Assembly (NCBI GenBank): GCA_039105265.1
Contig: JAPFFF010000015.1
Span: 3,410,001 to 3,474,000, forward strand
From: Tritrichomonas musculus
Taxonomy: Eukaryota > Parabasalia > Tritrichomonadida > Tritrichomonadidae
DNA: 64,000 bases
Reading direction: 5' to 3'
Of this stretch, positions 19,371 to 30,364 are shown piece by piece (the first letter of the stretch is position 1; every line of letters begins with the position of its first letter). The position numbers and the translations under genes were made by a program. The notes below the pieces were generated by a model. The model saw only the letters and a list, made by a program, of their open reading frames with translations. It ran no database searches and had not been told where the DNA came from.

Positions 19371-19647
19371 AAATGTACAGTCACACACATCATTCAACAC
19401 GTCATGCAAACGCAAAAACAAGAGTGCAAAAACCAACCGTCTTCGTGAGTGTGTTATGCATTCGATGAGGAATCAACATACGTACCCGGGATTGTACATC
19501 AACCCCTCACAGGAAAGGAACTACACACACTATGGTTGGGGAACGTGATTTAACACGTTCATTACACATATCACAAGCAATGGCTTACCTTAGGTGTTGA
19601 TTCGCTACAGGCTCCATCACAAGTGTGATAAAATAACACGAAAAATC
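19371..19647. other. GC-richer non-coding segment with small hairpins
   Basis: This stretch has a base composition unlike the AT-rich intergenic DNA and contains no promoter-linked ORF. Two short perfect stems are visible: AACGTG-ATTTAA-CACGTT and ATCAC-AAGT-GTGAT. Together with the adjacent tRNA-like sequence it might be a small non-coding RNA region. I recognise no known RNA family in it. Confidence 0.35.
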
Positions 19648-19720
19648 GGTACTGCTATGAATCGAACTCATGCCTGCCGCCGAAGCTGGGAGACACGCTT
19701 CATGACTCAACCACTGTACC
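19648..19720 (-). tRNA. tRNA-like sequence inside the Polinton, isotype unclear
   Basis: Read on the minus strand, 73 bases start GGTACAG and end CAGTACC, giving an acceptor-like stem with six of seven pairs. GAGTTCGATTC resembles a B box and T-loop, flanked by ATGA/TCAT, and TGGTTGAG near the 5' end resembles an A box. A run of five Ts follows (GATTTTTCGTG), as expected for RNA polymerase III termination. The D arm and anticodon arm do not fold cleanly: one fold gives stem CCAGC/GCAGG with loop TTCGGCG (anticodon CGG, Pro), but its spacing is wrong. It may be a captured, decayed or tRNA-derived RNA gene. Confidence 0.4.
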
Positions 19721-19863
19721 TGTCTGGCCAGACACTAATTAGTTGCAATATGATATTTAAACCATTCCCACTACATTGCATAATGCATATCATTATAAGC
19801 ACTTAAAATTTTTCATTTTGTTTTCATATCACATTTCATAATATGATTTTTATCTCATTGCAA

Positions 19864-20109
19864 ATGTCAAGCATCAACACTGAATTGTTTAACGATACAG
19901 CTGTAGTTAAATCACTCAAATCAAAGCAGGGTATTGTTAATGAACCTAAAAAGCGTGGTCGTAAAAAGCTTTACCTCACTGATGAAGAACGTATCAATGC
20001 TAGAAGGCAACAACAAAAGCAATACCGTGAACGTAAAAAGCAAGAGCTCATTGAGTTGCGTGCATTTAAAGCTAGTGTAACAACCAACATTAGCAGTGAT
20101 CAAAAATAG
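19864..20109 (+). CDS. Small AT-hook/basic protein, possible DNA-binding regulator
   Basis: An 81-codon ORF starting MSSINTELFNDTAVV; the start follows ATTTTTATCTCATTGCAA. An in-frame ATG seven codons earlier lies within the promoter block and is not chosen. The protein has an AT-hook-like core KKRGRKKLYL at about residues 29-38, then a long basic helix with RINARRQQQKQYRERKKQEL that looks like the basic region of a bZIP protein but has little leucine zipper after it. It could bind AT-rich DNA as a regulator or help compact the genome. It is convergent with the next gene, and the stop codons are about 12 bases apart. Confidence 0.65.
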   Translation: MSSINTELFNDTAVVKSLKSKQGIVNEPKKRGRKKLYLTDEERINARRQQQKQYRERKKQELIELRAFKASVTTNISSDQK

Positions 20110-20120
20110 ATCAATCATTT

Positions 20121-20879
20121 TTACAGCGTCATCTTTGGTGGATCGCATGGGTTAACCTTAATCGTAACGAACATAGGTGACATTAACTTAACTGGTTGAT
20201 ATTCGAAGTCAACCAACTCCAACTCAATCTGTTTAAATGAATCAATGTTAACAACATTTTTGATTGGCTTACCATACGTTTCAAAGTTCTGTATGATTGG
20301 CACACCATATCGATTGACATGATCAATGCTAGCTATCACTGATGGTGTATACTCAACGTTATCTAAGTTGGATTGAATAGCTTGACCTTGCTTTGACGTC
20401 AAGTATAGCTTGTTAGCGTAGTCTAATATTGGAATGCCACATCTTATTGCTCTACCATTTACTAACGGTTGGTTGAGTGGTAATGTATACAACCCAGTAA
20501 TCAATGCTATGCGATGTGACATTGATGTGATAGTGAAGTTATCAACACGTGGTCTTATGTAAATGGCGTTAGTATTGTTACTTATTCGTGTTTCCATAAT
20601 TGGTTGCCCATTAGCATCTTGCACGTTAAACAAAGTAGGTATATCAGTTGGTAATGAATAGTATCTGTTCTCCAACCTCATAGTATTGGTATGATGTGTA
20701 TGTGCTATATCATTATCGTCCCACTCATATGTTATGCTATCATCGCGTGATATGAGTAACACATTCTTTGTATTGATTGACGCAACGTAGTACTCGATAT
20801 ATTGACAGTTCCATGGTATTTGTATGTTAGCACGTATACGATTGTAGTCTGGCCCAATGCTTTTCAATGAAAGTATCAT
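20121..20879 (-). CDS. Probable Polinton minor capsid (penton-like) protein
   Basis: An ORF of about 252 codons, starting at MILSLKSIGPDYNRIR; an in-frame ATG 16 codons earlier would run into the divergent neighbour. The size is right for the single jelly-roll minor capsid protein of Polintons. The central motif SMSHRIALITGLYTLPL resembles the 'l-lA-ilGf' segment of that family, followed by IPILDYANKLYL. The sequence is beta-rich throughout. It would form the fivefold vertices with the major capsid encoded at 30365-31975. Its start codon lies only 14 bases from that of the divergent ORF at 20894, so the promoters of the two overlap. The call is from pattern only. Confidence 0.6.
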   Translation of the reverse strand: MILSLKSIGPDYNRIRANIQIPWNCQYIEYYVASINTKNVLLISRDDSITYEWDDNDIAHTHHTNTMRLENRYYSLPTDIPTLFNVQDANGQPIMETRISNNTNAIYIRPRVDNFTITSMSHRIALITGLYTLPLNQPLVNGRAIRCGIPILDYANKLYLTSKQGQAIQSNLDNVEYTPSVIASIDHVNRYGVPIIQNFETYGKPIKNVVNIDSFKQIELELVDFEYQPVKLMSPMFVTIKVNPCDPPKMTL

Positions 20880-20893
20880 TTTATCGATGGTAA

Positions 20894-23800
20894 ATGATAG
20901 CACCACTTGCTGCTCAAGCACTATCACTCACTGATAAGGGTTACGATATGAGAATACGTAATGGTGAATTAAAATTAACACGCAATGGTAAAACAGATGA
21001 TGTACATATCAATTGCATCTATACTAAGAATGAAATCGATGACGCATTACAATCAATGCAAACAACCATTAAGGATAATACTCAATTCACACTTAATGAA
21101 TCAGATCAGCTTTACCTATACAAACCATCATCCATAAGTCAAACGTCAAAGTACTATGTCATGACATGGAACATCGATTCAAACTACAACATACCACTTG
21201 ACACACGCTTTGAATTCAATGATTATCTCTATGGCCACTCATGGGCATTGACATGGAATGGTAAGTCATGGTCAGGTAATAACGTCGTTAACTTATCATT
21301 CGCTAAGCAGTCAACCACAACCAACAACAATGGTAGCCCATGTTTAATCGTTCAACACTCTGACTACATCGTTAAGTGGTTATCATGCATTGAAACTGTT
21401 ACCAGCACATCAAACGTTGCAACCTTACTATCAAACCACATCACCAACTGGAGAGTTGCACATATAAGGATGGCACCATCATTGAACTTAATGAATCGAA
21501 CTCAACGATCAAACTATCGTCAACACCTAAGTACACCATCAATGGCAGCTCATGTGATGCACAAGAGTTTACCATCAAAGTCAACAACATCGAATCAGAC
21601 AACCTACTCTACTTGATGGCAGACATTACATTCACCGTTAATGATGAACTATACGTCACCCCATTGAGATGGGATCTTCATCCAATATCACCACTCAGCA
21701 TGAGTTACATTCATACATGGAACGATAACCCAGTCATTGAATCATTCAACTATCGTCGTGAAGCAGTGCACTCAAACAAGGTAGTACCAGAGGCAAATGC
21801 TAATAATGACATCAACATCTACATTGAAAAGCAATACTTCGAACAAACACCACAACTAGCTGATGATACATTCAATCCATTCGATGTAATGATCATACAA
21901 CAGTTTTATGAAGTTAAACCTGATCCACGTAATTGTACCACACTCGTCACAGATCATAACGTATACTCATCGAAAATCATATGGGCTGATAACATCATGA
22001 CAATGCGTAGGGATCTAAACGTAGTTGGTGGTACTGTTGACGTACTAGCATATGACTACTCCACTTTACGTGCAATCATCAATGGCATACAAGAACAACT
22101 ACGATTACAAGCAGCTTACAATGAATTCACTGACTCAATCAAGAGTGGCCTATCCATTGCTAATGACATACTCAGTGTATTAACTGGATTCGTTAAGATG
22201 GTGAGTGCATTATCAAACCTAACGATGAGCAGTGATAACGTGAGTATCAACACATATCGTACTGAAGATTTCACCTACCCTGGTTTAGGCGGTGATGATT
22301 ATCCAGGTGGCAAGCAACCAATCAGTGGTAAGTTCATACTTGATATGGACACTAATGCAGAGAGTCATGTGCTTAAACGATTCATACCTGGTCAGACAAC
22401 CATACCAGCAGCAGTATCATCTATGACAGCAACTGATCTCGTATTAAGTGCATTAGATTCATTAACTCAAATTGGCAATGCAACTACCACATTGATTGCT
22501 GGGGGTTTGACACTAGATCGCATACCAGCCATAGTTGATGCAACACGTACGATTCAACAATCATTGCATACCATCACTGACTCTGTACGTGAGTTGCGAC
22601 GTAGATGGAGAGAACGAACTAACAACAATACCATTGTCGATCACACTATTACTAACACTGATGAGATGGAGTTAGATGATATTGATGATGATGCAACTAC
22701 CACCAACACACCAGCTGTTAGATTGACTCATGAAACAGTTACCAATACATCTGCTTTTAGTCAACCATTATTCGGTGATCATACCATTGAATCATTATCA
22801 AACCTATCAATAGATGAACTACTTGATTTGAACACATACGATCCAATTGAAGGTCCACAAATAGGTGACATCATGGTTAGACGAGTAGGTGACAATCGAT
22901 TCGGCTTGATATATGTAACACGTGTTAATGATAAGGGTGTTAATAAAATAATATACATGAGACGAATTGATAATGAAAGCAGCACGTTAACGTCACAACA
23001 ATTAAGCTTACGCACAATGAGAAGCGTTAATACCAACTCAATGTGGAGTGTCAATGACAATGGTACGGTTTATACAGCAGCTCAGATCGAACGCATGGAA
23101 CCAGATGAGAGGTATCAATTTGAATCATCACATCCAGAGTATATATTCACACGCAACGTTGATAATGAGATGGGAGTTAGCTGGACTGAAGTGAGGGACA
23201 TGAATGGTTCCATTCAAGCAGTCATTGATGTGAGAATAGCAGTTAGAACTGATGTTAGCAGTGATGAGATATCAATTCAAAGTCCTGAGTCAAATATCAC
23301 GATCAACTCACACGGCATCAGTATGCAACAAGGTGATATCAATGCAACAGGACAGGATGAAGTACATGAGTTAGTTGCTAATGAATACAATGTTGTCGTA
23401 TCAACTCATGAGTTAACACCTACTACAGATGGTGATGTTACAATTCCAAATACAACACTCACGTTAGCTGACGTTGAACAGATGGATTGGTATGAACGAC
23501 ATAGGTTAACCAATGAGAATCCAGCAATACGCTTCAGACCACATGATGCAACGTTAAATGATGCTGATGAGGAGTACACTGAGGTATTACATAGTAACAA
23601 CGTCATTGGTGTGATTGATCGTAGGCGTCTCAATCAAGTATCAATAGATGGCAATCGCATAACCATTTCCAATCCACATACCAGTCTCGTACTCAGTGAT
23701 AGTGACATAGCTTGGATGCGTCAACATGATGAACAACAGCAATCCACATTACGTGGCTTCATCTCAAACATCAATAGTAGAATTGAAGAGATCGAGCATG

Positions 23801-26800
23801 ATGTTGAATGGTTATTAGATCATCCATCGTTAACAGACCGTTATGTTGTATGTCGTGGTCAGCGTATACTTGTACCTATGGTTGATGCGTTACTGTACAT
23901 ACCACGTGCTATTCATAAGTCAAACCAACCAAGCTCAAGCTGCACTCCAGCTCAACTCAAGCTTGCACTCAAGAGCACTCAATGTAACTCAAGATGTACT
24001 CAGCTCAATGATGTAACTCAATCACCTCAATATGTAACTTGCTACGTTGGCCAACATCATCCATTCTTCAACCCATCATTGATTGGTGTACAAGCACTGA
24101 AGACGATATCTCATTACCAAATGATAACGATCAAGCTGTGTCATTAAACTCATGTGTCAACATATGTAAGTCATTCCGTGACACCATCAAAGGGCCATTA
24201 GCATTGCTCTCATACAAGGTACAAGAGCTAGAGTCTAACAACCAACCCACCACAAGTGAATCAGATGAGTTTGCAATTCAAGAAGGCTATCCTGTTTACT
24301 ATGTCAAGCATGATGACATAACCGTATACTCACCAACTGTTAGCAGTGAATCAGGTGTTGATGATCCAGTTAATGATCCAGTCATAATCATGAAGATAAC
24401 ATTACCAACTGCACTCAAAAACAAACTCACTGCTTCAACATCAGTTGATGTGTTTAAGATTCACTTGCGCAACATGTTATTATTCGATTGGCAAGGTAAC
24501 ATCTTAAATGACTTCATCATATCAGCTAAAGATGGTAAGTTCATCTGCCCAGAGTTGACACACAACGTAGCACGTGATTGTTGCACATACTCAACACGCA
24601 AACGAGATGATCCTGAGATAATGTTTGCAAGTTACTTCAACATTGAACCATACATACGCTTCTTGAATGGTGACATAGTGATTCATAACCTACTCTCATC
24701 AGATGCATTGGTAGCACGTAAGCCAACCATCAAGTGTGACATCATAGATGCAACTAACGCATTGAAGTTACAACGATCAGATGTGTATTACTTCTATCGA
24801 CCATCAATGATTGACTATGATGAACATGTTAAGTACACTGACATGTTTGCGAATGAACAACTTGAGTATGAATGTGAGTGCTATCGAATGGTGTATAAGA
24901 TACCATCAACGTATGACATACCAACCAACTTAACGTTCAAATTTAGTGAGTACTGCTTTGGCAACACATGGGCATTGACATGGGATGGTAACAAGTGGGT
25001 TGGTGACAGTATTCAAGGTAGGTTCCAAAGCAAGGTCATCAGCAAGTGTAAAACACGTGATCCTAAAGAAGATAACTATGGTTCAACTGGTTGTATGGTT
25101 GCAGTCAAGCGTGATACGTTGAATTACAGAGCAATACCTGAAGACAAAACACGTGGCTTAGCATATTCACTACTCAACACATGCCGCAATGATGGTAAGT
25201 ATGAGGTACTGATTAAGTTGCGTGATGGTAGATTGGTTAATGCATCTGAGTATGAACTCAACATTGGCTATTCATTTATACTCAATGGTGCAACGATGGA
25301 TGGTTATGATTTGGTTGCAATGAGTTGTACATATAATAATTACTCAACATCAACACTCAAAGTAAGCGACATTGAATTACTATACCTTGACTTGACGTTG
25401 CCACATCAAGAGCATACCATGAGGTTATCATTCACAGTTGGTGAAGTTCATAATAAAAATGATGTATATGATAGAGGATACGTTGATTTAAGTGGAGCAC
25501 TTGATACAGTCGAAAGAGTGGCATATGTATGGAGTAAGACACCCACTCAAACCAGCAATGATGATGGCTTAACACCACGTGATATTGCATTATACCTTCG
25601 TCATGATTATACTGATCCTATTGATGAAGTTAATTGGGATCCATCTACAAATGCATTCGAATACATCATCAAGCAACAGTTCTATGAAGTGTCACCTAAT
25701 CCAAACTCAGCTACAACACTATACACTGACTTCAACATTACATCATCGAAGATAATCACTGCAGACAATATCACTACAATGAGATCTGACTTGAATCTCG
25801 TTACTAACAACGTTGATGTAGTATCGTATGATGTTAAGGAAGTGCAATCTAAGGTTGATGCACTTGGCTCGCAGATGACTGACCAACAAGCTAAGACTAA
25901 ATACCTTGAGAAGGAAGTTGATAAGATTGATATGAAAGCAAATGTTGGTATTGCGTTAGGTGCTGTTGGCTGTGTGTTAGGTGCCACTGGCATAGGTGTT
26001 GCTGGTAAGGCATTATCATTTGCAACGAAGGGTGTTGGTTCAGCTGTCAAATCAGGTGGTCGTGAGTTAGTTAACACCATAACTAAAGCTAGTGATGTTG
26101 GAGCTGATGTATTGGATGACATGGTAGGTAAGCTGACTGATGAACTGCCTGATATTGGCTCTGATATATTCTTCGGTGACTTAGTTAGTGGTGCTAAGAT
26201 TGTAACTCAAGCCGTCACTTATGATGAACCTCAAGCTGTCACTCATGACAAATCAATTACAACTCAAGATGCAACATCAATTACAACACTCGACCTGGTC
26301 GAGTTGCCGACTGTAAGTCGGCCTCAAGCTGTCACTCAAGATGAAGCGTTAAGTAGAATAGCTCAATGGTGTGATGAAGAATACATACCAGTAACAGAGA
26401 TGAACTTCAGTGATGAACTCGATGATCCATCTAAAGTGGCAATGACATTGACATCAACAATGGACATGTGTAAACGATTCAGACATACACTCAAGCCTAC
26501 CATCAAAGCACTGGCAAATGCAATCAGTGATGTATCTGTACAGATGGATGGATATGTTAACAAGAATGAGTTAGCACGTAATGATACCATTGATGTTGTT
26601 GGCAAGGTTGACGGCAAAACGATTCAACTCATAGCTGAAGACGCAATCACAAGTGGTGTACTTAAAGTCAAACTCATGGTTAGAACGATTAGCGAGTTCA
26701 ATGACATTGACTATGATGAACAATATGTTACAATCAACATTGTGGATGATGCAATAGCTGAGTTCATTGGTACAGATACATTTCCAGCAGCAACGATGAG

Positions 26801-28283
26801 TGGCAACGTCATTACGATTAACAACCCACACAACGTACAGGTCACAAGCATAACTGTTAAAGAAAACACATCGGTTAGACAATTGACACTCACAACGAAT
26901 GATTTAGCATATACATGTGACATTGACGCAGTGAATAAAAGCATTGATTCATTACGTGCTCAACTTGAGTTGAACGATGAGTCACTTGCTAAAACGTTGA
27001 ATGACTTTCCAACTGTTGATGAAGTTAATACAGCATTGGATGAATTAAAAAATAATATGATTAACATGAATGATTTATCTAATTATCGATTAAAGACAGA
27101 TTTGATATATAACGATGCTGTCGATGTGCCATTTGAAAACATACAAGATAGCTCTGGATCGTGGGAAGTCAAAATAACATTGACTAATGGAATTCACCTT
27201 GTTGGAACAATATCAAATAACGATGGCTTTGTAAAAGTGTTTGACTATACATTTGACTATGATGGTGTTATTACTGAAGATGGAGTTAATGTCGATGTTG
27301 AAATTGATGGAACAACCTATAACTTGATCTATTATAAAAGCGATAGTAATGGTCAATGCTTTTACATCGATAATGGGGAAGACTATTTTGATACCAAATT
27401 AATATCAGCGGAAAAAATATTGAAGCATGATAAAATAGCATTGAAGAGTGAGATACCAACCAATCATGTTACAACATCACAGTTGACATCAACATTGAAT
27501 GAGTACATGTTGAAGAGTGATATGCCAGATGATTATGTCGTTGTTGATCAGTTGGATGGATATGCATTGAAGAGTGATATACCATCGGATTATGTATCAA
27601 CGACTAGCTTAGTGAATACATTGAAGTCGTATGTCAAGTCAAATGAATTACCAAGCAATCATGTTACGACATCACAGTTAACGTCAACATTGAATGAGTA
27701 CATGAAGAAGAGTGATATGCCAGATGATTATGCTACTATAGATGATCTCGATGGATATGCATTGAAGAGTGAGTTGAACACATATGCTAAATCTCATCAA
27801 GATCTAGCTAGGATAGTAGGTGATAATGTATCTAAAATATTAACAATGAACAGTCAGATATCAAATCTACAGCGTGAGAATGAATCATTAAGAGCTAGGT
27901 TAGATGCATTGGTGAATAAATTAACACGAATCAATTATACATTCAGCGTAGCGAATAGTAATATCATTCGTTATCAATTCGAAAAACAACTTGACACATA
28001 TGATGGAACACTCTATTTGACTTACAATGAAACCAAAGATAATGTTGCTAGTGAAAGGGAAATCAAAATCAATATATCATTCAACGTTAATAATTCACCT
28101 AAGTTTGAATATCAATGTGAACCAACTAAAATCTGGTTAAACAATATTGAATTTCCATTAAGTGGTAACAATTTCATAATAAATGCAACAGCTAATTACA
28201 TAATGATTAACTCGTCATTCTTTACATCAAATGGTATCTTACTTGAAGATAACACTAAGAATGTAATACATTCATTGTCGTGA
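20894..28283 (+). CDS. Fiber-like structural gene block, two paralogous units, broken
   Basis: This 7.4-kb plus-strand block codes for large beta-rich proteins and is spread over more than one frame (about two breaks). Two paralogous units follow each other. Both contain YGHSWALTWNGKSW or FGNTWALTWDGNKW, then IIQQFYEV or IIKQQFYEV followed by SSKI--ADNI-TMR-DLN. The second unit has a Gly-rich hydrophobic segment (GIALGAVGCVLGATGIGVAG, near 25.95 kb), a possible membrane-active patch. It ends in repeats of the type YALKSDIPSDYVSTTSL, TSTLNEYMLKSDMPDDY and a coiled coil before a beta-rich tip. The same ALKS-[DE]IP repeats occur in the outer fiber gene at 41118-45723, which points to a trimeric shaft. 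The likely role is host-cell attachment on a virion. Confidence 0.7.
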
Positions 28284-28328
28284 ACATAAAAATAACTCCT
28301 ATGTTTTTATATACTGATGTAGTTATCC

Positions 28329-28502
28329 ACTTGAGCTATCACTTGAGCTATCATTTGAGTTATCACTTGAGCTATCATTTGAGTTATCACTTGAGCTATC
28401 ATTTGAGTTATCACTTGAGTTATCATTTGAGTTATCACTTGAGCTATCACTTGAGCTATCACTTAAGTTATCATTTAAGCTATCACTTAAGTTATCATTT
28501 AA
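28329..28502 (+). repeat. 12-bp tandem array (CACTTGAGCTAT / CATTTGAGTTAT)
   Basis: About 14 units of a 12-base word, alternating CACTTGAG and CATTTGAG followed by CTAT or TTAT. It lies between the convergent fiber block and the minus-strand ORF whose stop is at its edge. Frames through it on both strands are periodic and not credible genes. The word is related to the CACTTGAGT units at 32434-32535 and the arrays at 29100-29490. Confidence 0.9.
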
Positions 28503-29023
28503 CATACAACAACATACTTCAAACATAAGTGATAAACATTAACGAGATCATTGAACTCTTTATTGTAGACCTGTTTGAAATCAGTAACAATCTCACCATT
28601 ATCTTTGATTATCTTAATGGCGTCTACCTTTTGAATGGGTGATGCTTTACCTACACAACAACCAGGGTTGTCATCGACATATATCTCAACCTCACCATGA
28701 GTGACTGCCTTGATGATTGCTGCTAATGCTTGCTGTGGTACGATGATAGTGCGCTTGCTGATGAGATTGCTGATCAATGCTTTGTCATTGTCAAGTAGTA
28801 TCTTAGCATACGTTTCAAGTATGAGTACCTTAACATCAACATCAATGCTATCATGTGGTGTATCAAGTTGAACATCACGTGTGATAACGATATCTTCTTT
28901 GCCATCATCACGCTTGTTGATGAATATGTTGTTGTTAATATTGTTGTTTGATTGTGCTGCAGCTGCTGGCTCAAGACTGACGTTGGCATTTACGCCAGTG
29001 TTTAATGGTCGCTTCTTAATCAT
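28499..29023 (-). CDS. Conserved Polinton small protein with paired Cys motif
   Basis: A 174-residue protein, start MIKKRPLNTGVN after GTTTTTGTTTAACTCAA. The first half is polar and Asn-rich. The second half has a helical domain ending in VEIYVDDNPGCCVGKASPIQ and VDAIKIIKDN. The outer-element protein at 51910-52485 has the same layout, with VELIVNDDCACNGCVSRSKY and LIDRILVYKNN, so the two Polinton lineages share this family. The conserved core is an acidic turn followed by two closely spaced cysteines, which could bind a metal or form a disulfide. No known family is recognised. It reads toward the 12-bp array, which overlaps its last codons. Confidence 0.7.
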   Translation of the reverse strand: MIKKRPLNTGVNANVSLEPAAAAQSNNNINNNIFINKRDDGKEDIVITRDVQLDTPHDSIDVDVKVLILETYAKILLDNDKALISNLISKRTIIVPQQALAAIIKAVTHGEVEIYVDDNPGCCVGKASPIQKVDAIKIIKDNGEIVTDFKQVYNKEFNDLVNVYHLCLKYVVVC

Positions 29024-29099
29024 TTGAGTTAAACAAAAACATTTTTACTCACCACCTTCAGCTGTTGCATGTAAGCTGTGTGTTGTAATGCATAGCTGG

Positions 29100-29490
29100 C
29101 CGAGGTGATATGTTAGGTGATACACTAAGCGATACCCGAGTGATACATTGACTGAGTATTGACTGATACATTGAATGATACATTAAGTGATACATTGACT
29201 GAGCATTGAGTGATACATTGACTGAGCATTAAGTGATACATTGACTGAGCATTAAGTGATACATTGACTGAGCATTGACTGATACCCGAATGATACATTG
29301 ACTGAGCATTGAGTGATACACTTAACTAAGCATTGAGTGATACATTGACTGAGCATTAAGCGATACACTTGACTGAGCATTGAGTGATACATTGACTGAG
29401 CATTGACTGAGCATTAAGCGATACACTTGACTGAGCATTGAGTGATACATTGACTGAGCATTAAGCGATACATTAAGTGATACATCAGGC
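29100..29490 (+). repeat. Degenerate tandem array of TGATACATTGACTGAGCATT units
   Basis: About 18 loose units of 20-22 bases built from GTGATACATTGACTGAGCAT with AAG or GAG spacers and occasional ACCCGA. It separates two minus-strand genes. Words are related to those of the array at 18999-19370 (TGATACA, TTGACTGA). No promoter-linked ORF is present. Confidence 0.88.
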
Positions 29491-29496
29491 AAGCAC

Positions 29497-29685
29497 TTAA
29501 TATGAGTTGACGTCATCCTTATACAATATCAATTGCTTAGCATTAACCTGATTAGCTTTACCATCAACTGTTGATAGGTTCTCTTTGTGATGTGTAGCTG
29601 GGTGCTGGAACTTAGGTTGTGTCACAGGTGGGTTAGGTGTTATACACTGACGATGGCTCATTACTTGAACGTTGCGTGATGACAT
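29497..29685 (-). CDS. Small uncharacterised ORF (62 aa)
   Basis: The ORF starts MSSRNVQVMSHRQC directly after TATTTGTTTTTACTCAA, the same leader type as its neighbours. This is the main reason to accept it. It is polar and Pro/Gln/His-rich in the middle (PPVTQPKFQHPATHH) and ends in QLILYKDDVNSY. No domain is recognised. It lies between the array and the HNH gene in a run of minus-strand genes. It may be a small virion or regulatory peptide. Confidence 0.5.
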   Translation of the reverse strand: MSSRNVQVMSHRQCITPNPPVTQPKFQHPATHHKENLSTVDGKANQVNAKQLILYKDDVNSY

Positions 29686-29708
29686 TTGAGTAAAAACAAA
29701 TACATTGA

Positions 29709-30314
29709 TTAAAGATCATGTTGACGTTTGAACTTGTTGATGCATACCCCTACTAGTTTGTTGTTAACGTCTTTGCAATAAACCATTTGACATCCCTCCT
29801 TTGTTACATTGATATGAAGCCTTCGATATAGCTCATCAGCTACCTTACCGTAGAACACATCTTCATCATTAGCATCATCATGATAATAGTAATATCGACC
29901 TTGTTCAAAGTAACGCATACCATTTTTAGTCTCATACATGTCAATCACCATTGATTCATCAGGTATGTCATCAAAATACTCATACTTAATATGGCCATGA
30001 CCTGCTTTATTAAGCCGATTCTCAGTAGGTGTTACCCAACGCAAATTGCTAATGTGATAGTCTGTTCTATCCTTATTAATATGATCAACTTCAACCTTAT
30101 TGACAAGGTCATCATTAGCTATCCATTGTAATGCAATGACACGATGCTTAGGATATGTAGTTGAATTCACCCTTAATTGTGGATAGCCACTTCCATTCAT
30201 TGATTCAGATACAACCTTATGGTTATCCCTACGTCTGACTTGATATGGGTATTCAATACAGATCTCATATGATGAATCAACTTTAAGTGTTTCCCAATGC
30301 TGTTCAATAGTCAT
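29709..30314 (-). CDS. HNH homing-type endonuclease with NUMOD4-like N-terminus
   Basis: About 201 codons, starting MTIEQHWETLKVDSSYEI; an in-frame ATG two codons earlier is possible. The N-terminal W-x-x-L-K-V-x-SSYEICIEYPYQVRRR resembles the NUMOD4 module found in homing endonucleases. Then comes the HNH core: HRVIALQWIAND, VDHINKDRTDYHISNLRWVT and PTEN. The C-terminal part is acidic and Tyr-rich, with YYYYHDDANDEDVF. Such enzymes are often free-standing passengers in viral genomes and nick or cut specific DNA sites. Here it lies in its own slot between small ORFs and the capsid gene. A different HNH domain sits inside the outer polymerase near 48.4 kb. Confidence 0.85.
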   Translation of the reverse strand: MTIEQHWETLKVDSSYEICIEYPYQVRRRDNHKVVSESMNGSGYPQLRVNSTTYPKHRVIALQWIANDDLVNKVEVDHINKDRTDYHISNLRWVTPTENRLNKAGHGHIKYEYFDDIPDESMVIDMYETKNGMRYFEQGRYYYYHDDANDEDVFYGKVADELYRRLHINVTKEGCQMVYCKDVNNKLVGVCINKFKRQHDL

Positions 30315-30364
30315 TTGCATGAAGTCAAAAATGATAATATAAATTAGTTACACATTAACATGTA

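Noticed and set aside
28280-28528. ORFs made of repeated SYHL or SSDNSND units
   Set aside because: They follow the 12-bp satellite and have no independent coding evidence.
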